Positions 54,696 through 63,890 of a stretch of 64,000 bases of DNA are shown piece after piece. Position numbers and translations under genes: made by a program. Position 1 is the first letter of the stretch. The number at the start of each line of letters is the position of its first letter. Source of the DNA: Paraburkholderia sp. FT54 (GTDB lineage: Bacteria; Pseudomonadota; Gammaproteobacteria; Burkholderiales; Burkholderiaceae). Where the stretch lies: positions 744,001-808,000 of the forward strand of contig NZ_CP134196.1 in NCBI RefSeq assembly GCF_031585635.1, read 5' to 3'. The notes beneath the pieces are model-generated. The model ran no database searches. It saw only the letters and a program-made list of their open reading frames with translations, and had not been told where the DNA came from.

Positions 54696-55634
54696 TCAGT
54701 ACCGGATGCGCGGATCGAGCCACGCGTACGCGAGGTCGACCAGCAGATTGAACAGCACGGCGACGGCGGTCGTCAGCACGACGAGGCCGAGCACGAGGGT
54801 GTAGTCGCGATTGATCGCGCCGTTCACGACCAGTTGGCCGAGGCCCGGCAGCGCGAACACCGATTCGGTGACCACGGCGGCGGTGATCGACGAAATGCAG
54901 ATCGAGCCAAGCAGCGAGACGACCGGCATCAGCGCGGGTTTCATCGCGTGGCGCAAGACGATCGTGCGGCCCGGCAAACCCTTGGCGCGCGCGGTGCGGA
55001 TGAAGTTGCCCGACAGCACTTCGATCATGCTGCCGCGCATCACGCGGGCAATCGCGGCGACGTTGATGATGGTGAGCAGCACGATCGGCAGCACGCGATA
55101 GCGCCACTCGCCGTCGCCCCAGCCGCCGGCCGGCAGCCAGCCGCGTCCTTCGGAGGTCTTCAGCAGGATCGCGAAGATCCACACGAGTACCGGACCGAGC
55201 ACGAAGGGCGGCACCACGTTGCCGAGATTGCCGAGCACCATCACGAAGTGATCGACGAAGCGGTCGCGCCGCACCGCGGCCACCGTGCCGAGCGCGACGC
55301 CGATCACGAGCGCGATCGGCACCGACACGCCGCCCACGCCGAGGCTGACCGGCAGCGCCTTCCACACGAGATCGTTGACCGACCAGTCGGCGTAGCGGAA
55401 CGACGGCCCGAGGTCGCCGTGCAGCAGCGAGCCGAGGTAGTGGAGGTACTGCAGCCACAACGGCTCGTCGAGGTGATACTTGGCGTTCAGGTTCGCCAGC
55501 ACGGCCGCCGAGAGTTGCTTCTCGGTGTCGAACGGGCCGCCCGGGGTGAGATGCAGCAGCAGATAGCACGCGGTGATCACGGCGAGAATCGTCGGGATCG
55601 CCCAGAGCGTGCGGCGCAGCGTATAGGCCAGCAT
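54696..55634 (-). CDS. Oligopeptide/dipeptide ABC transporter permease (OppB/DppB type)
   Basis: A 312-aa permease with six membrane segments. It opens MLAYTLRRTLWAIPTILAVI, the OppB hallmark, with LTPGGPF, DLGPSFRYADWSVNDLV, an EAA-type region near NFIRTARAKGLPGRTIVLRH, and a final helix before AWLDPRIRY. It follows the binding-protein gene by 16 bp and forms the channel with the OppC-like protein. Confidence 0.93.
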   Translation of the reverse strand: MLAYTLRRTLWAIPTILAVITACYLLLHLTPGGPFDTEKQLSAAVLANLNAKYHLDEPLWLQYLHYLGSLLHGDLGPSFRYADWSVNDLVWKALPVSLGVGGVSVPIALVIGVALGTVAAVRRDRFVDHFVMVLGNLGNVVPPFVLGPVLVWIFAILLKTSEGRGWLPAGGWGDGEWRYRVLPIVLLTIINVAAIARVMRGSMIEVLSGNFIRTARAKGLPGRTIVLRHAMKPALMPVVSLLGSICISSITAAVVTESVFALPGLGQLVVNGAINRDYTLVLGLVVLTTAVAVLFNLLVDLAYAWLDPRIRY

Positions 55635-55650
55635 GACAGTGCTCCCGCGC

Positions 55651-57267
55651 TTAGTGCTTGATCAGATACATGTCTTGCGTGGCGCGCTGGTCGAGGTAGT
55701 TGGTCGGCTTATAGCCGCCTACGTACGATTTGACCAGCCGGTCGGCCGAATACTGGAAGAGCGATACCACGGGGTAGTCGTTCATGGCCAGATCGTGCGC
55801 CTGCGTGAACAGGGCGGTGCGCTTCGCGTCGTCGAGTTGCTGGTTGCCTTCGTCGATCAGCTTGTCGACTTGCGGGTTGCAGTAGTGCTGGTCGTTCTGC
55901 ACGCTGTTGCAGCGGATCAGATCGAAGAACGAGTTGGCGTCGTTGTAGTCGACGAACCAGCCGTCGCGCGAGGCCTGCACCTTGCCGTCATGGCGTTGCT
56001 TGAGCAGCACCTTGTATTCGACGTTTTCGAGCTTGGCGGTCACGCCCAGCTTGGTGCGCCATTCGGACGTGGCGAACAGCGCGACCTTCTTGTGCAGGTC
56101 GTTGGTGTTGTAGGTGAGCGTGAACGTCAGCGGCTTGGCGTCCGAATAGCCCGCGGTCTTCAGCAGGTTGCGCGCGTAGTCGATGCGCTTGGGCATCGGC
56201 CAGCTCGCCCACTCCGGCGTGAACACGCCCGAGCCTTCGGTGCCCTTGGCGATCAGGCCGTACATGGGCACTTCGCCGTCGGCCGTCAGCCGCTTGGTCA
56301 GCAGGTCGCGGTCCAGCACCATCGCCAGCGCCTCGCGTACGCGCTTGTCCTTGAACGCCGGGTCGTCGTTGTTCAGGCTGTAGTAATACGTGGCGATCTG
56401 CAGGCCGGTTTTCAGCTCGGAACCGAACTGCTTGCTCACCTGCGCATAGACGCCTGACGGAATTGAGTACGTGTAGTCGAACTGGCCGGCCTGATACATG
56501 CGCATTGCCGTTTCGTCGTTTTCTATCGGCAGATAGGTCACTTTCGAAATCACGACCTTGCCGGTATTCCAGTACGTCGGGCTTTTGGTCGCCACGAGGC
56601 GGTTGCTCGGCTGCCAGTCGGTCAGCGCATACGGGCCATTGCCCACGAAGTTACCCGGACGGGTCCAGTCGCCGCCGAACTTCGTCACGACCGCGCGATT
56701 GACCGGGGTCATCGTCGCCATGGCCGTCAACTGCGGGAAAAACGTGGCAGGCACTTCGGTCGTGACTTCGAGCGTGTACGGGTCGACGGCGCGCACGCCG
56801 AGGCTAGTCAGCGGTGCCTTGCCGGCGAGAATCGCCTTGGCGTTCTTCACGAATTCGACCAGCACCGTGTATTTCGAACCCGTCTTCGGATCGAGCACGC
56901 GTTGCCACGAGTAGACGAAGTCGGCCGCCGTGACCGGCTGCCCGTTGCTCCAGCGCGCATCGTGGCGCAGCTTGAAAATCCACGTATTCGGCCCGGTGCG
57001 CGACCACGACTCGGCGACGCCCGGCACGATCGCGCCGCTCGCATCCATGCGCGTCAGGCCTTCGAACAGGTCGAGCCCGATCGTGTTGCCGGTCCATGAT
57101 TCGATGTGCGCGGGATCGAGCGATTCGGTTTCGCCCGGCACCTGGCGGGTCATCTCCTGGCTGGCGGCGAGCGTGACGCCCGCGGGCACCATGACGGCGA
57201 AAGCGGAAGGGGCGGACGCGAGGACGAGCGCGGTCAGCGCCGTCGTGTAGACGAACGGGTTTTTCAT
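55651..57267 (-). CDS. Oligopeptide ABC transporter substrate-binding protein (OppA type)
   Basis: A 538-aa family 5 solute-binding protein. Signal peptide MKNPFVYTTALTALVLASAP ends near AFA-V. The mature protein has VPGETESLDPAHIESWTGNT, DLFEGLTRMD, WIFKLRHDARWSNGQPVTAADFV (shortened) and a lobe II with YSADRLVKSYVGGYKPTNYL, as in OppA/MppA. It binds short peptides in the periplasm. First of the five Opp genes and preceded by an XRE-cupin regulator on the same strand (182 bp). Confidence 0.92.
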   Translation of the reverse strand: MKNPFVYTTALTALVLASAPSAFAVMVPAGVTLAASQEMTRQVPGETESLDPAHIESWTGNTIGLDLFEGLTRMDASGAIVPGVAESWSRTGPNTWIFKLRHDARWSNGQPVTAADFVYSWQRVLDPKTGSKYTVLVEFVKNAKAILAGKAPLTSLGVRAVDPYTLEVTTEVPATFFPQLTAMATMTPVNRAVVTKFGGDWTRPGNFVGNGPYALTDWQPSNRLVATKSPTYWNTGKVVISKVTYLPIENDETAMRMYQAGQFDYTYSIPSGVYAQVSKQFGSELKTGLQIATYYYSLNNDDPAFKDKRVREALAMVLDRDLLTKRLTADGEVPMYGLIAKGTEGSGVFTPEWASWPMPKRIDYARNLLKTAGYSDAKPLTFTLTYNTNDLHKKVALFATSEWRTKLGVTAKLENVEYKVLLKQRHDGKVQASRDGWFVDYNDANSFFDLIRCNSVQNDQHYCNPQVDKLIDEGNQQLDDAKRTALFTQAHDLAMNDYPVVSLFQYSADRLVKSYVGGYKPTNYLDQRATQDMYLIKH

Positions 57268-57448
57268 CGGTTGAGATCGCAGGAAAGGTCGAGAGAGAAA
57301 CGCGCTGGCGCCAGGGCGCCCGTTTAGCTGCGTTGCCCGGGCCAGGGCGGCCCTTGTTGCTCGTGGTGGTGACGCGACATGCAGGATTCCTTACGTTGCG
57401 TAATGCAGGCAATCCCTGGCCGGTTCAACCGGATAAGGTGCCCGCTTT

Positions 57449-58021
57449 TTAGAACAGTCTTGGTGTGCCCACCCAGACGACCACCGACTCGATCCGCGCG
57501 GTGTTCACCCAGCTGTGCGGCACCGTCGATTCGTAATGCGCGCTGTCTCCCGCGTGCAACACGAACGTCTTGCCTTCCAGCGTCAACGACACTTCGCCGT
57601 CAATCACATAAACAAACTCTTCCCCGGCATGCGTGGTGACTTCGGAGCGCTTTTGCCCGGGCGGCATCCTCACGAGGATCGCTTCGAGCTGACGGCCGCC
57701 CGTCAAGTTGGTCAACCGCGCAAACAGATTGGCCGAGTCCGCAAAACCGAAAAACTTCAACTGATCGCCACGACTCACGCAGCGTTCTTCGCTGGGTGTG
57801 TCGACGAAATATTGCACTGTGACCCCAAGTGCGTGGGCGATCCCGGCCAACGAAGTGATGGACGGTGACGCGAGACCACGCTCTACCTGCGACAGAAACG
57901 GCTTGGAAATCCCCGCCGCCGTTGCTGTGTCATCCAGCGTGCGCTTGAGCCGTTGCCGCAGCGCGCGGATCTTGCTGCCGATTTCTAGTGCCGGATTGCT
58001 TTTTTGAATTGTCGTGACCAT
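57449..58021 (-). CDS. XRE-family regulator with cupin sensor domain
   Basis: A 190-aa regulator of the PuuR type. Helix-turn-helix at about 14-70 (IRALRQRLKRTLDDTATAAG and KPFLSQVERGLASPSITSLA), cupin at 105-188 (HAGEEFVYVIDGEVSLTLEG and LHAGDSAHYESTVPHSWVNT). It lies upstream of the Opp operon on the same strand, so it may repress that operon and respond to a peptide, polyamine or amino acid. GGAGGAAATT-type purines surround its promoter, and a TCAAA-N5-TTTGA element lies upstream. Confidence 0.9.
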   Translation of the reverse strand: MVTTIQKSNPALEIGSKIRALRQRLKRTLDDTATAAGISKPFLSQVERGLASPSITSLAGIAHALGVTVQYFVDTPSEERCVSRGDQLKFFGFADSANLFARLTNLTGGRQLEAILVRMPPGQKRSEVTTHAGEEFVYVIDGEVSLTLEGKTFVLHAGDSAHYESTVPHSWVNTARIESVVVWVGTPRLF

Positions 58022-58041
58022 AGCAGGAGGAAATTAGCCCG

Positions 58042-58056
58042 TCAAAATTTGTTTGA
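58042..58056. promoter_or_regulatory. Candidate operator of the XRE-cupin gene
   Basis: TCAAA and TTTGA form an inverted repeat with a 5-base spacer, 20 bp upstream of the XRE start, and a further TTTGA follows at 58072. Position and symmetry suit autoregulation. Confidence 0.45.
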
Positions 58057-58933
58057 TGTGAGTAAATATGGTTTGATTGCGGCTCCAGGCCGGGCTTCGG
58101 GTCTTTTTTACCCCGGTGATGCAGAGACCGCATGTCGAGACAACACTCTATGTTGCCAGAATCGGAACTAATCCCAGCCAATATGACCGTTTATTTCCAG
58201 AAACGGTGAACAAACGCGGTAAGCAGCAGTATGCCCAGCGATTGCCGGAGTTATGCAATATGAGTATTAGGAGGATAAAGGTATGACGCAAAACACTATT
58301 TTCAGCGTCGGGCGTTGGTGCGGCCAAGAGGTATGGCGTGTAAGAACAGGTAATTGACGCGGGATCAGTGAATTCCCTGAGTGACTCGGGATGCTTCCAT
58401 TTGCAGAATCAGCCCCGCTTGCGGAAGGGCGCACGCGTGCACACCACACGCGCATCCGGCCGCTGTTTATCATTCCGCCCGCAGCGATCCTGCGCGACGG
58501 AACACTGTCCGGCACGTTCCAATCGAACGGCAGCCGGCATAAGGACATGACCATTACTGCCGAATTTTCCCGTCGCGGGTTTTCCGCCCGCCGCCGCGTG
58601 GCACGGCCGCTCTCCGCCGGCTTTGGAATCCCCGTTTGTCGCGATGCTTTATCATTGCGTCCGCTCTGCATGCCGGCGTCCAGGCCCGATGTGGCGCAGT
58701 GTCTCCCAAGAGGACTTCCCGCGGGGCGTTTTCGCGAGGCTGGCCTCTATCCCGTCCCCCGGTTTATCTGCTGATTTGGCGCGCTGGCGTGCGGATGAGC
58801 GCGCTAGCGCCCGCGCTGACGCATCTGCGTTCGCGTCACGGCGCACGCTTCGCCGACTGTCTTTCCAATTTCGTTTCACGCGCCGCGCGGCCAGTTCGCG
58901 CGACGCCGCAACCGTTTGAACAAGAGGTACACG
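58057..58933. other. Long intergenic region before the POT transporter gene
   Basis: About 880 bp. The first ~330 bp are less GC-rich and hold a short open frame with a strong ribosome site (58283-58357, listed separately). The rest is GC-rich and has no recognisable gene. It must contain the divergent promoters of the XRE-cupin and POT genes. No tRNA or insertion-sequence end was seen. Confidence 0.4.
58283..58357 (+). CDS. Possible 24-aa small open reading frame with strong ribosome site
   Basis: AGGAGG lies 8-9 bases before an ATG that opens MTQNTIFSVGRWCGQEVWRV and ends four residues later at TGA. The ribosome site is one of the best in the window. The peptide has no motif. It may be a leader peptide, a microprotein or the remnant of a longer gene. 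Confidence 0.35.
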   Translation: MTQNTIFSVGRWCGQEVWRVRTGN

Positions 58934-60475
58934 ATGCATTCATCCAATCCACCCGGTGCGCGCGTCTCGCAGACCCGTTCGTTTTCGACGGTCTTTCTGA
59001 TCGAGATGTGGGAGCGCTTCGGCTACTACGGCATGGCCGCGCTGCTGGTGCTGTTCATGATCGACAAGCTGCAGTTCACCGACAGCCACGCCACGCTCAC
59101 GTGGGGCGCATTCACGGCGCTGGTGTACGCGTCGCCGTCGATCGGCGGCTGGATCGGCGACAAGATTCTCGGCGCGCGCCGCACGATGATCTTCGGCGCC
59201 GGCGTGCTGTCGGTCGGCTATTTCATGCTGGCGCTGCCCAATGACCAGCTTGCCTATATGTACGCGTCGCTTGGCGTGATCGTGGTGGGCAATGGTCTCT
59301 TCAAGGCGAACGCCGCGAATCTCGTGCGCCGCATCTACGAAGGCGACGACGCGCGCATCGACAGCGCGTTCACCATCTACTACATGGCGGTCAACATCGG
59401 CTCGACGGCGTCGATGCTCGCCACGCCGTGGATCAAGGACCATTGGGGCTGGCATACGGCCTTCGCCGTCTGCTGCGCGGGGATGCTGCTGTCGGTGCTG
59501 AACTACTTCATCATGTTTCGCACGCTCGCGCATATCGGCTCCGCGCCGGACGCCGAACCGGTGCGCTGGAAGCGCGTCGGCGCGGTCGCGCTGGGCGGCC
59601 TCGCGCTCGGCGCGGCGACCATGTTCGTGCTGCAGCACAAGGCCATCGCGGTGGCCTGCGTTTATACGGCGGGCGTGGCGATTCTGGCCATCTTCGGCTA
59701 CATGCTGATGAAGTGCGAACGCTCGGAGCGCTCGGGCCTGGTCGCCGCGCTGATCCTGACCGCGCAGGTGATCCTGTTCTTCGTGTTCTACGTGCAGATG
59801 TCGACCTCGCTCACGCTGTTCGCGCTGCGCAACGTCGATCCGCGTTTTATTCTGTTCGGCCAGACGTGGTTCACGTGGAGCGCCGCGCAGTTTCAGGCGC
59901 TCAACCCGATCTGGATCATGTTGCTGAGCCCGCTGCTCGCGCTGCTGTACACGAAGCTCGCGAAGAGCGGCAAGGACGTGCCCGTCGCGGTGAAGTACGC
60001 ATTCGGTTTCGCGGTCGTCGCGGCCGGCTTCTTCGTCTATGCGGCGAGCGGCAATTACGCGGTGAACGGGCGCGTGTCGTCGTGGTTCATGGTGAGTGGC
60101 TACGGGCTGTATTCGCTCGGCGAATTGCTGGTGAGCGGGTTGGGTCTCGCGATGATCGCGCGCTACGTGCCGGCGCGCATGAGCGGTTTCATGATGGGCG
60201 CGTATTTCGTGGCGACTGGCGTGTCGCAATATCTGGGCAGCGTGGTGGCGAATTTCGCGCAGATGCCGGCTGGCGATATGGATCCGCTCGAATCGTTGCC
60301 GCTTTACACCAAGCTGTTTACCGGCCTCGGTTGGCTCGCGGCGGTGGGCGCACTGGTGGCGGTTCTGTTGCTGCCGTTGATGCGCAAGCTGTCGCGCGAA
60401 CATCAGCGTTGCAGCGATGAGGCGCGTGAGAGCGCGCGGCAAACGGCGGCGTTGAATGGGGTGGTGGCGGAGTAA
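58934..60475 (+). CDS. POT-family proton-dependent peptide transporter (PTR2/DtpA type)
   Basis: A 513-aa inner-membrane MFS transporter with 14 segments. The family motif ExxERFxYY is present as EMWERFGYYGMAALLVLFMI (residues 21-40), and GGWIGDKILGARRTMIFGAG follows. It imports di- and tripeptides with protons. The start at 58934 follows AAGAGGT. It lies near, but is divergent in direction from, an ATP-driven peptide importer, so peptide uptake is a theme here. A hairpin terminator follows. Confidence 0.92.
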   Translation: MHSSNPPGARVSQTRSFSTVFLIEMWERFGYYGMAALLVLFMIDKLQFTDSHATLTWGAFTALVYASPSIGGWIGDKILGARRTMIFGAGVLSVGYFMLALPNDQLAYMYASLGVIVVGNGLFKANAANLVRRIYEGDDARIDSAFTIYYMAVNIGSTASMLATPWIKDHWGWHTAFAVCCAGMLLSVLNYFIMFRTLAHIGSAPDAEPVRWKRVGAVALGGLALGAATMFVLQHKAIAVACVYTAGVAILAIFGYMLMKCERSERSGLVAALILTAQVILFFVFYVQMSTSLTLFALRNVDPRFILFGQTWFTWSAAQFQALNPIWIMLLSPLLALLYTKLAKSGKDVPVAVKYAFGFAVVAAGFFVYAASGNYAVNGRVSSWFMVSGYGLYSLGELLVSGLGLAMIARYVPARMSGFMMGAYFVATGVSQYLGSVVANFAQMPAGDMDPLESLPLYTKLFTGLGWLAAVGALVAVLLLPLMRKLSREHQRCSDEARESARQTAALNGVVAE

Positions 60476-60494
60476 TCTGCTTGATTGGTAAACG

Positions 60495-60520
60495 CAGCGC
60501 GCGCCATGGAGCGCGCGCTG
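60495..60520. terminator. Hairpin terminator between convergent POT and immunity-like genes
   Basis: CAGCGCGCGC pairs perfectly with GCGCGCGCTG around CATGGA, 19 bp after the POT stop and 12 bp beyond the convergent stop. There is no T-tract. Confidence 0.55.
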
Positions 60521-60532
60521 GCAAAACTGGGC

Positions 60533-61000
60533 CTAAGCATTGTCTCGATTGTAGGGACGAACCTCACTCACGACGACCTCTTTACAAGTCAAACGGATAT
60601 CGAGACCGACGTTCGGCACAAGATCCAACGCGATCAATCCGCCCGGCGTCTCGGATAACGACATGTCCATAATCGTTGCCTCTTCGAGCATGGCGTTTGC
60701 GTCAATCTCCGACGTACGAACGTCCAGGCAATCGAGCACGACGACGTGATCGGGGCGACCCGCAACGGGGGGCGCGCCGTAGCGGTTGTGAAGCACTTCC
60801 AGCTGGATATCCACAAGCTCACGCGTGCTGCCGCCCGCCAACGACTGCCCGTCGAGACCTTCGCTTGTTTGCCGGCATCTGCGCATGCAGAAGCTCCGCA
60901 CGGCAGAATCGTGAAAAGATGGATATGCGCCCAAAATCACGGCAAGCCATGCGCCGTTTTTTGCCAGCTCCCAGCCCCAAGTCTTGTTTGACGTGTCCAT
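60533..61000 (-). CDS. Hypothetical protein, candidate immunity protein
   Basis: A 155-aa protein without signal peptide or recognisable domain. It begins DTSNKTWGWELAKNGAWLAV, is acidic overall (many Asp and Glu, few Lys), and ends in a beta-rich region (LDIRLTCKEVVVSEVRPYNR). It lies 24 bp downstream of the toxin-like gene on the same strand, the position of an immunity gene in effector-immunity pairs. Both genes are visibly less GC-rich than the flanking POT and MocR genes, suggesting acquisition. Assignment rests on context only. Confidence 0.55.
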   Translation of the reverse strand: MDTSNKTWGWELAKNGAWLAVILGAYPSFHDSAVRSFCMRRCRQTSEGLDGQSLAGGSTRELVDIQLEVLHNRYGAPPVAGRPDHVVVLDCLDVRTSEIDANAMLEEATIMDMSLSETPGGLIALDLVPNVGLDIRLTCKEVVVSEVRPYNRDNA

Positions 61001-61024
61001 CGCTATCCTTTCGCGGGTTGGGCG

Positions 61025-61978
61025 TTATCTGCAGTTAATCGGTGACATCCGGACATGAGCGTTATCCCGCTTGCCGTCAGCAAAATTATGACCGTGTGCT
61101 TCCCCATGACTCTCGTGATATTGGGCGCAAAGGTTGCCCTTTGAATCGAAGTAATCTACGTCGAGACCGTTCGGGTTGATGCGGTATCCGCCCGGTTCGT
61201 TGCCCGTTAGCCCAACCCCACGCGCGGCGACCTCTTCTCTGTCGCCATCCGGCGTGTGCGGCGCGTATTCGAAGGGCTGCGCGTCGCTGAACAGCATGCG
61301 CGCGCCAGCGCTATGACCGGCCACGTCCTGGTCGCCACCTTCGGCGCCGTCGGTCATTCCAGATACTGCACCCACCACGCCCCGAAGCCCGCTGAGCAGA
61401 TTACTGTCTTCACGATTTGCAGCCATCGCCCTGCGTGCGGCAGTAAGTGCGGCTTCCTGCGCCCCCGGGTCAAACGGGCCGGACAAGATCGGCTCGCCGT
61501 TGAAGGACAGCGGCCGTGAACCGGCCGCCGCGAAGGCCGCCCACTTCTGACCTGCGCCATCGAGTCCGCCACCATTTGCGGGCCATCTCAGTGGCGCCGG
61601 TGTTGGACGTGACACCGGGCTTTGCCAGTATCGTTCGCGATTGATGACGGGCACCAGCCGACCGTCCGCCGCGGCCTCACGGAGCATGCGTTGGACCCCG
61701 GCGTTATCGGCTGGCAGGTTCCAGTGGGCCACATTCAGGATTTCGCTGAGGAACGTTTGAATCGTGCGTAGGGCCGCGTTTCCGGACAAGGTTCGCAGGT
61801 CGCTGTCTGGCCGGAAGTGCCAGTCGAAATCGCGCCGGTCCAACTCAAGCTGTTTAAGTTCCTCGCTCGGCATGAAAGCCTTTCGTTCTCCCGTCGGGCT
61901 GCGGTAGTCGTTCACCGGAACAAGTGTGCATTGCCAACCGTTCTTCAGCGGGACCGAGAGCGTATTCCAGTGCGGCAT
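61025..61978 (-). CDS. Candidate polymorphic toxin with C-terminal His-rich domain
   Basis: A ~317-aa protein without signal peptide. Residues ~1-130 form an N-terminal domain (KNGWQCTLVPVNDYRSPTGE; RRDFDWHFRPDSDLRTL). A Gly/Ala-rich middle (130-260) follows. The last ~60 residues are GYRINPNGLDVDYFDSKGNL, QYHESHGEAHGHNF and DNAHVRMSP; this compact His-rich end recalls toxin domains at the C-termini of secreted effectors, and the three-part plan is typical. The start is uncertain (61978 here, alternatives 62020 or GTG 62083); another minus frame is open from 62111, so a frameshift at the 5' end cannot be excluded. An immunity-like gene follows; no VgrG, PAAR or CDI gene is adjacent. Confidence 0.5.
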   Translation of the reverse strand: MPHWNTLSVPLKNGWQCTLVPVNDYRSPTGERKAFMPSEELKQLELDRRDFDWHFRPDSDLRTLSGNAALRTIQTFLSEILNVAHWNLPADNAGVQRMLREAAADGRLVPVINRERYWQSPVSRPTPAPLRWPANGGGLDGAGQKWAAFAAAGSRPLSFNGEPILSGPFDPGAQEAALTAARRAMAANREDSNLLSGLRGVVGAVSGMTDGAEGGDQDVAGHSAGARMLFSDAQPFEYAPHTPDGDREEVAARGVGLTGNEPGGYRINPNGLDVDYFDSKGNLCAQYHESHGEAHGHNFADGKRDNAHVRMSPINCR

Positions 61979-62261
61979 AGGCAAAGGCGGTTCTCTTGAT
62001 AAAAAAATCAGGAACGGCATGCGGGCGATAGCTTGTACGGTCGCTTCCTTTTTGCGACTGGGCGAAGCGGTACCCGTCCACAATGAGTCGTGGGCTGACG
62101 TCCATCGTCACGGAGAGCGTTTCTGCGCGTCAACCGAAGAAGTCGCAATTTCGATTGCGAAACGTCTGCTTATGCCAGCCGGCGGCGGCAGAGGTAAGCT
62201 AACGCCTGCAATTGGTCATCCCCAAGCAACCATTTCCCAGCCACCCAAGGTAGCCACCCGG

Positions 62262-63731
62262 ATGGAAATCCATATCGCGGTCGAAGGTCATCACGATCTG
62301 TCCGGCCAGATCTATCGTCAGTTGCGCGCGGGCATTCTCGAAGGACGCCTCGCGGGCGGCACGCGTCTGCCGTCCACGCGCGATCTCGCCACGCAGCTAG
62401 GCGTGTCGCGCAAGACCACGCTCGACGTGTTCGAACGGCTGCTCTCCGAAGGCTATCTGAGCGCGCGCGGCGGCTCGGGCACCTTCGTCGCCGATGGCCT
62501 GGAGCGTCTGCCGGTGGAGCGTTCCGCGCATGAGCGGGCCGCGGAGTCGTCGCGCGAACGGGCCAAGGCGAAGGCCGCCGCGCGCGCCCAGCCGCTGTGG
62601 GACGAGATGCCCGAGAGCTTGCCCCTGCCGAAGCCTTCGGTGGCGTCGCCGCAAGACTTCGTCGGCGGCGCGACGGACAAGACGCTATTTCCCTTCGATG
62701 TCTGGCGCCGCTGCGTGAATCACGCGTTGCGTGCGCAGGCACGCGGCCCCGGCACCTATCGCGACACGGCCGGCGAACAGGAACTGCGCCTTGCGATCTC
62801 GCGCTACCTCGCCTTCAACCGCGCCGTCGCCAGCAACTGGGAAGACGTGATCGTCACGCAAGGCGCGCAGCACGCGCTCGATCTGCTGGCGCGGATCACC
62901 TTGCGCGCCGGCGAAGTCGCGGCGATCGAGGATCCCGGCTATACCCCGGCGCATGCGTGCCTGAAGGCCACCGGCGCGCGCGTGGTGCCCGTGCCGGTGG
63001 ATGCGGAAGGCCTGATCGTCAGCAAGCTGCCGGACAAGGCGCGGCTCGTCTACGTGACGCCCTCGCACCAGTTTCCGCTCGGCATGCCGATGAGTCTCGA
63101 GCGCCGCGTCGAATTGCTCGAATGGGCGCAGAAACGCGGCGCGGTGATCATCGAGGACGACTACGACTGCGAATACCGTTTCGAAGGCCGGCCGATGGAG
63201 CCGCTGAAAAGTCTCGATCGCGCCGGCCTCGTCGCCTATGTCGGCACGTTTTCCAAAACGATCTTTCCGGAACTGCGAGTCGGCTACGTGGTGCCGCCGG
63301 CTTCGCTCTACGGTCCGCTCATCAAGGCGCGGCAGATCGCCGACTGGCACGGCTGCACGCTCACGCAAACGGCGCTCGCGTCGTTCATGCTCAATGGCGA
63401 ATTCGCCAAGCATCTGCGGCGCATGCACAAGACCTACGCGGCGCGCCGCGCGATGCTGCTCGATCATCTGCATGGCGGTCTCGCGCCCTGGTTCGAACCG
63501 ATCGTGCCAACGGCCGGCATCCATATGGCGGCGCGTCTGAAAGCGCCGCTGACGGAAGAAGCGGTGGTGAGCGCGGCGCGTGCGGCATCGATCGGCTTGT
63601 ATGGACTCGCGCCGTTTCATGTGCGTGCGAAGGCGCAGCCGGGCCTGATGTTCGGCTACGGCAATATCGCGGTCGAGCATATCGATGCCGCGCTCACCAA
63701 GCTCGCCGGCGTCCTGGCGCGGCTCGCGTAA
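62262..63731 (+). CDS. MocR-family regulator (GntR helix-turn-helix fused to aminotransferase domain)
   Basis: A 489-aa PdxR/GabR-like regulator. The GntR winged helix covers about 12-80 (IYRQLRAGILEGRLAGGTRL and RDLATQLGVSRKTTLDVFER), then a ~60-residue charged linker and a class-I aminotransferase-fold domain with EDDYDCEYRF and the PLP-binding Lys in VGTFSKTIFPELRVGY. It should bind PLP, or PLP with an amino compound. The start at 62262 gives the canonical short N-terminus. No obvious target gene is next to it; its targets may be the genes beyond the window edge. Confidence 0.9.
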   Translation: MEIHIAVEGHHDLSGQIYRQLRAGILEGRLAGGTRLPSTRDLATQLGVSRKTTLDVFERLLSEGYLSARGGSGTFVADGLERLPVERSAHERAAESSRERAKAKAAARAQPLWDEMPESLPLPKPSVASPQDFVGGATDKTLFPFDVWRRCVNHALRAQARGPGTYRDTAGEQELRLAISRYLAFNRAVASNWEDVIVTQGAQHALDLLARITLRAGEVAAIEDPGYTPAHACLKATGARVVPVPVDAEGLIVSKLPDKARLVYVTPSHQFPLGMPMSLERRVELLEWAQKRGAVIIEDDYDCEYRFEGRPMEPLKSLDRAGLVAYVGTFSKTIFPELRVGYVVPPASLYGPLIKARQIADWHGCTLTQTALASFMLNGEFAKHLRRMHKTYAARRAMLLDHLHGGLAPWFEPIVPTAGIHMAARLKAPLTEEAVVSAARAASIGLYGLAPFHVRAKAQPGLMFGYGNIAVEHIDAALTKLAGVLARLA

Positions 63732-63840
63732 TAGGCCCGCGATTCGCGCGTAAAGATTACTTATAGCTATCGAATACCATACAAATAAGTGTCATAAACG
63801 CACCGTATTCTTGCGCCTCTGTAATTGTTTGTAGTGCAAA

Positions 63841-63859
63841 GCCGGTCCGACGGACCGGC
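63841..63859. terminator. Short perfect hairpin between MocR and the next gene
   Basis: GCCGGTCC and GGACCGGC form an 8-bp stem with a 3-base loop, about 110 bp after the MocR stop and 32 bp before the next ATG. There is no T-tract; it may be a terminator or a 5' UTR structure. Confidence 0.35.
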
Positions 63860-63890
63860 GCGACAACACAACGACCCGGAGGCGGTAAGA

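Noticed and set aside
58077..58286. 69-codon plus-strand open frame in the region upstream of the POT gene
   Set aside because: Partly protein-like wording but no ribosome site and no family; kept only as part of the intergenic description.
58940..60442. A 500-codon open frame antisense to the POT transporter gene
   Set aside because: The translation is dominated by His, Arg, Gln and Asp without hydrophobic core or motif, as expected for a shadow of a GC-rich gene on the other strand; the POT gene has all family motifs.
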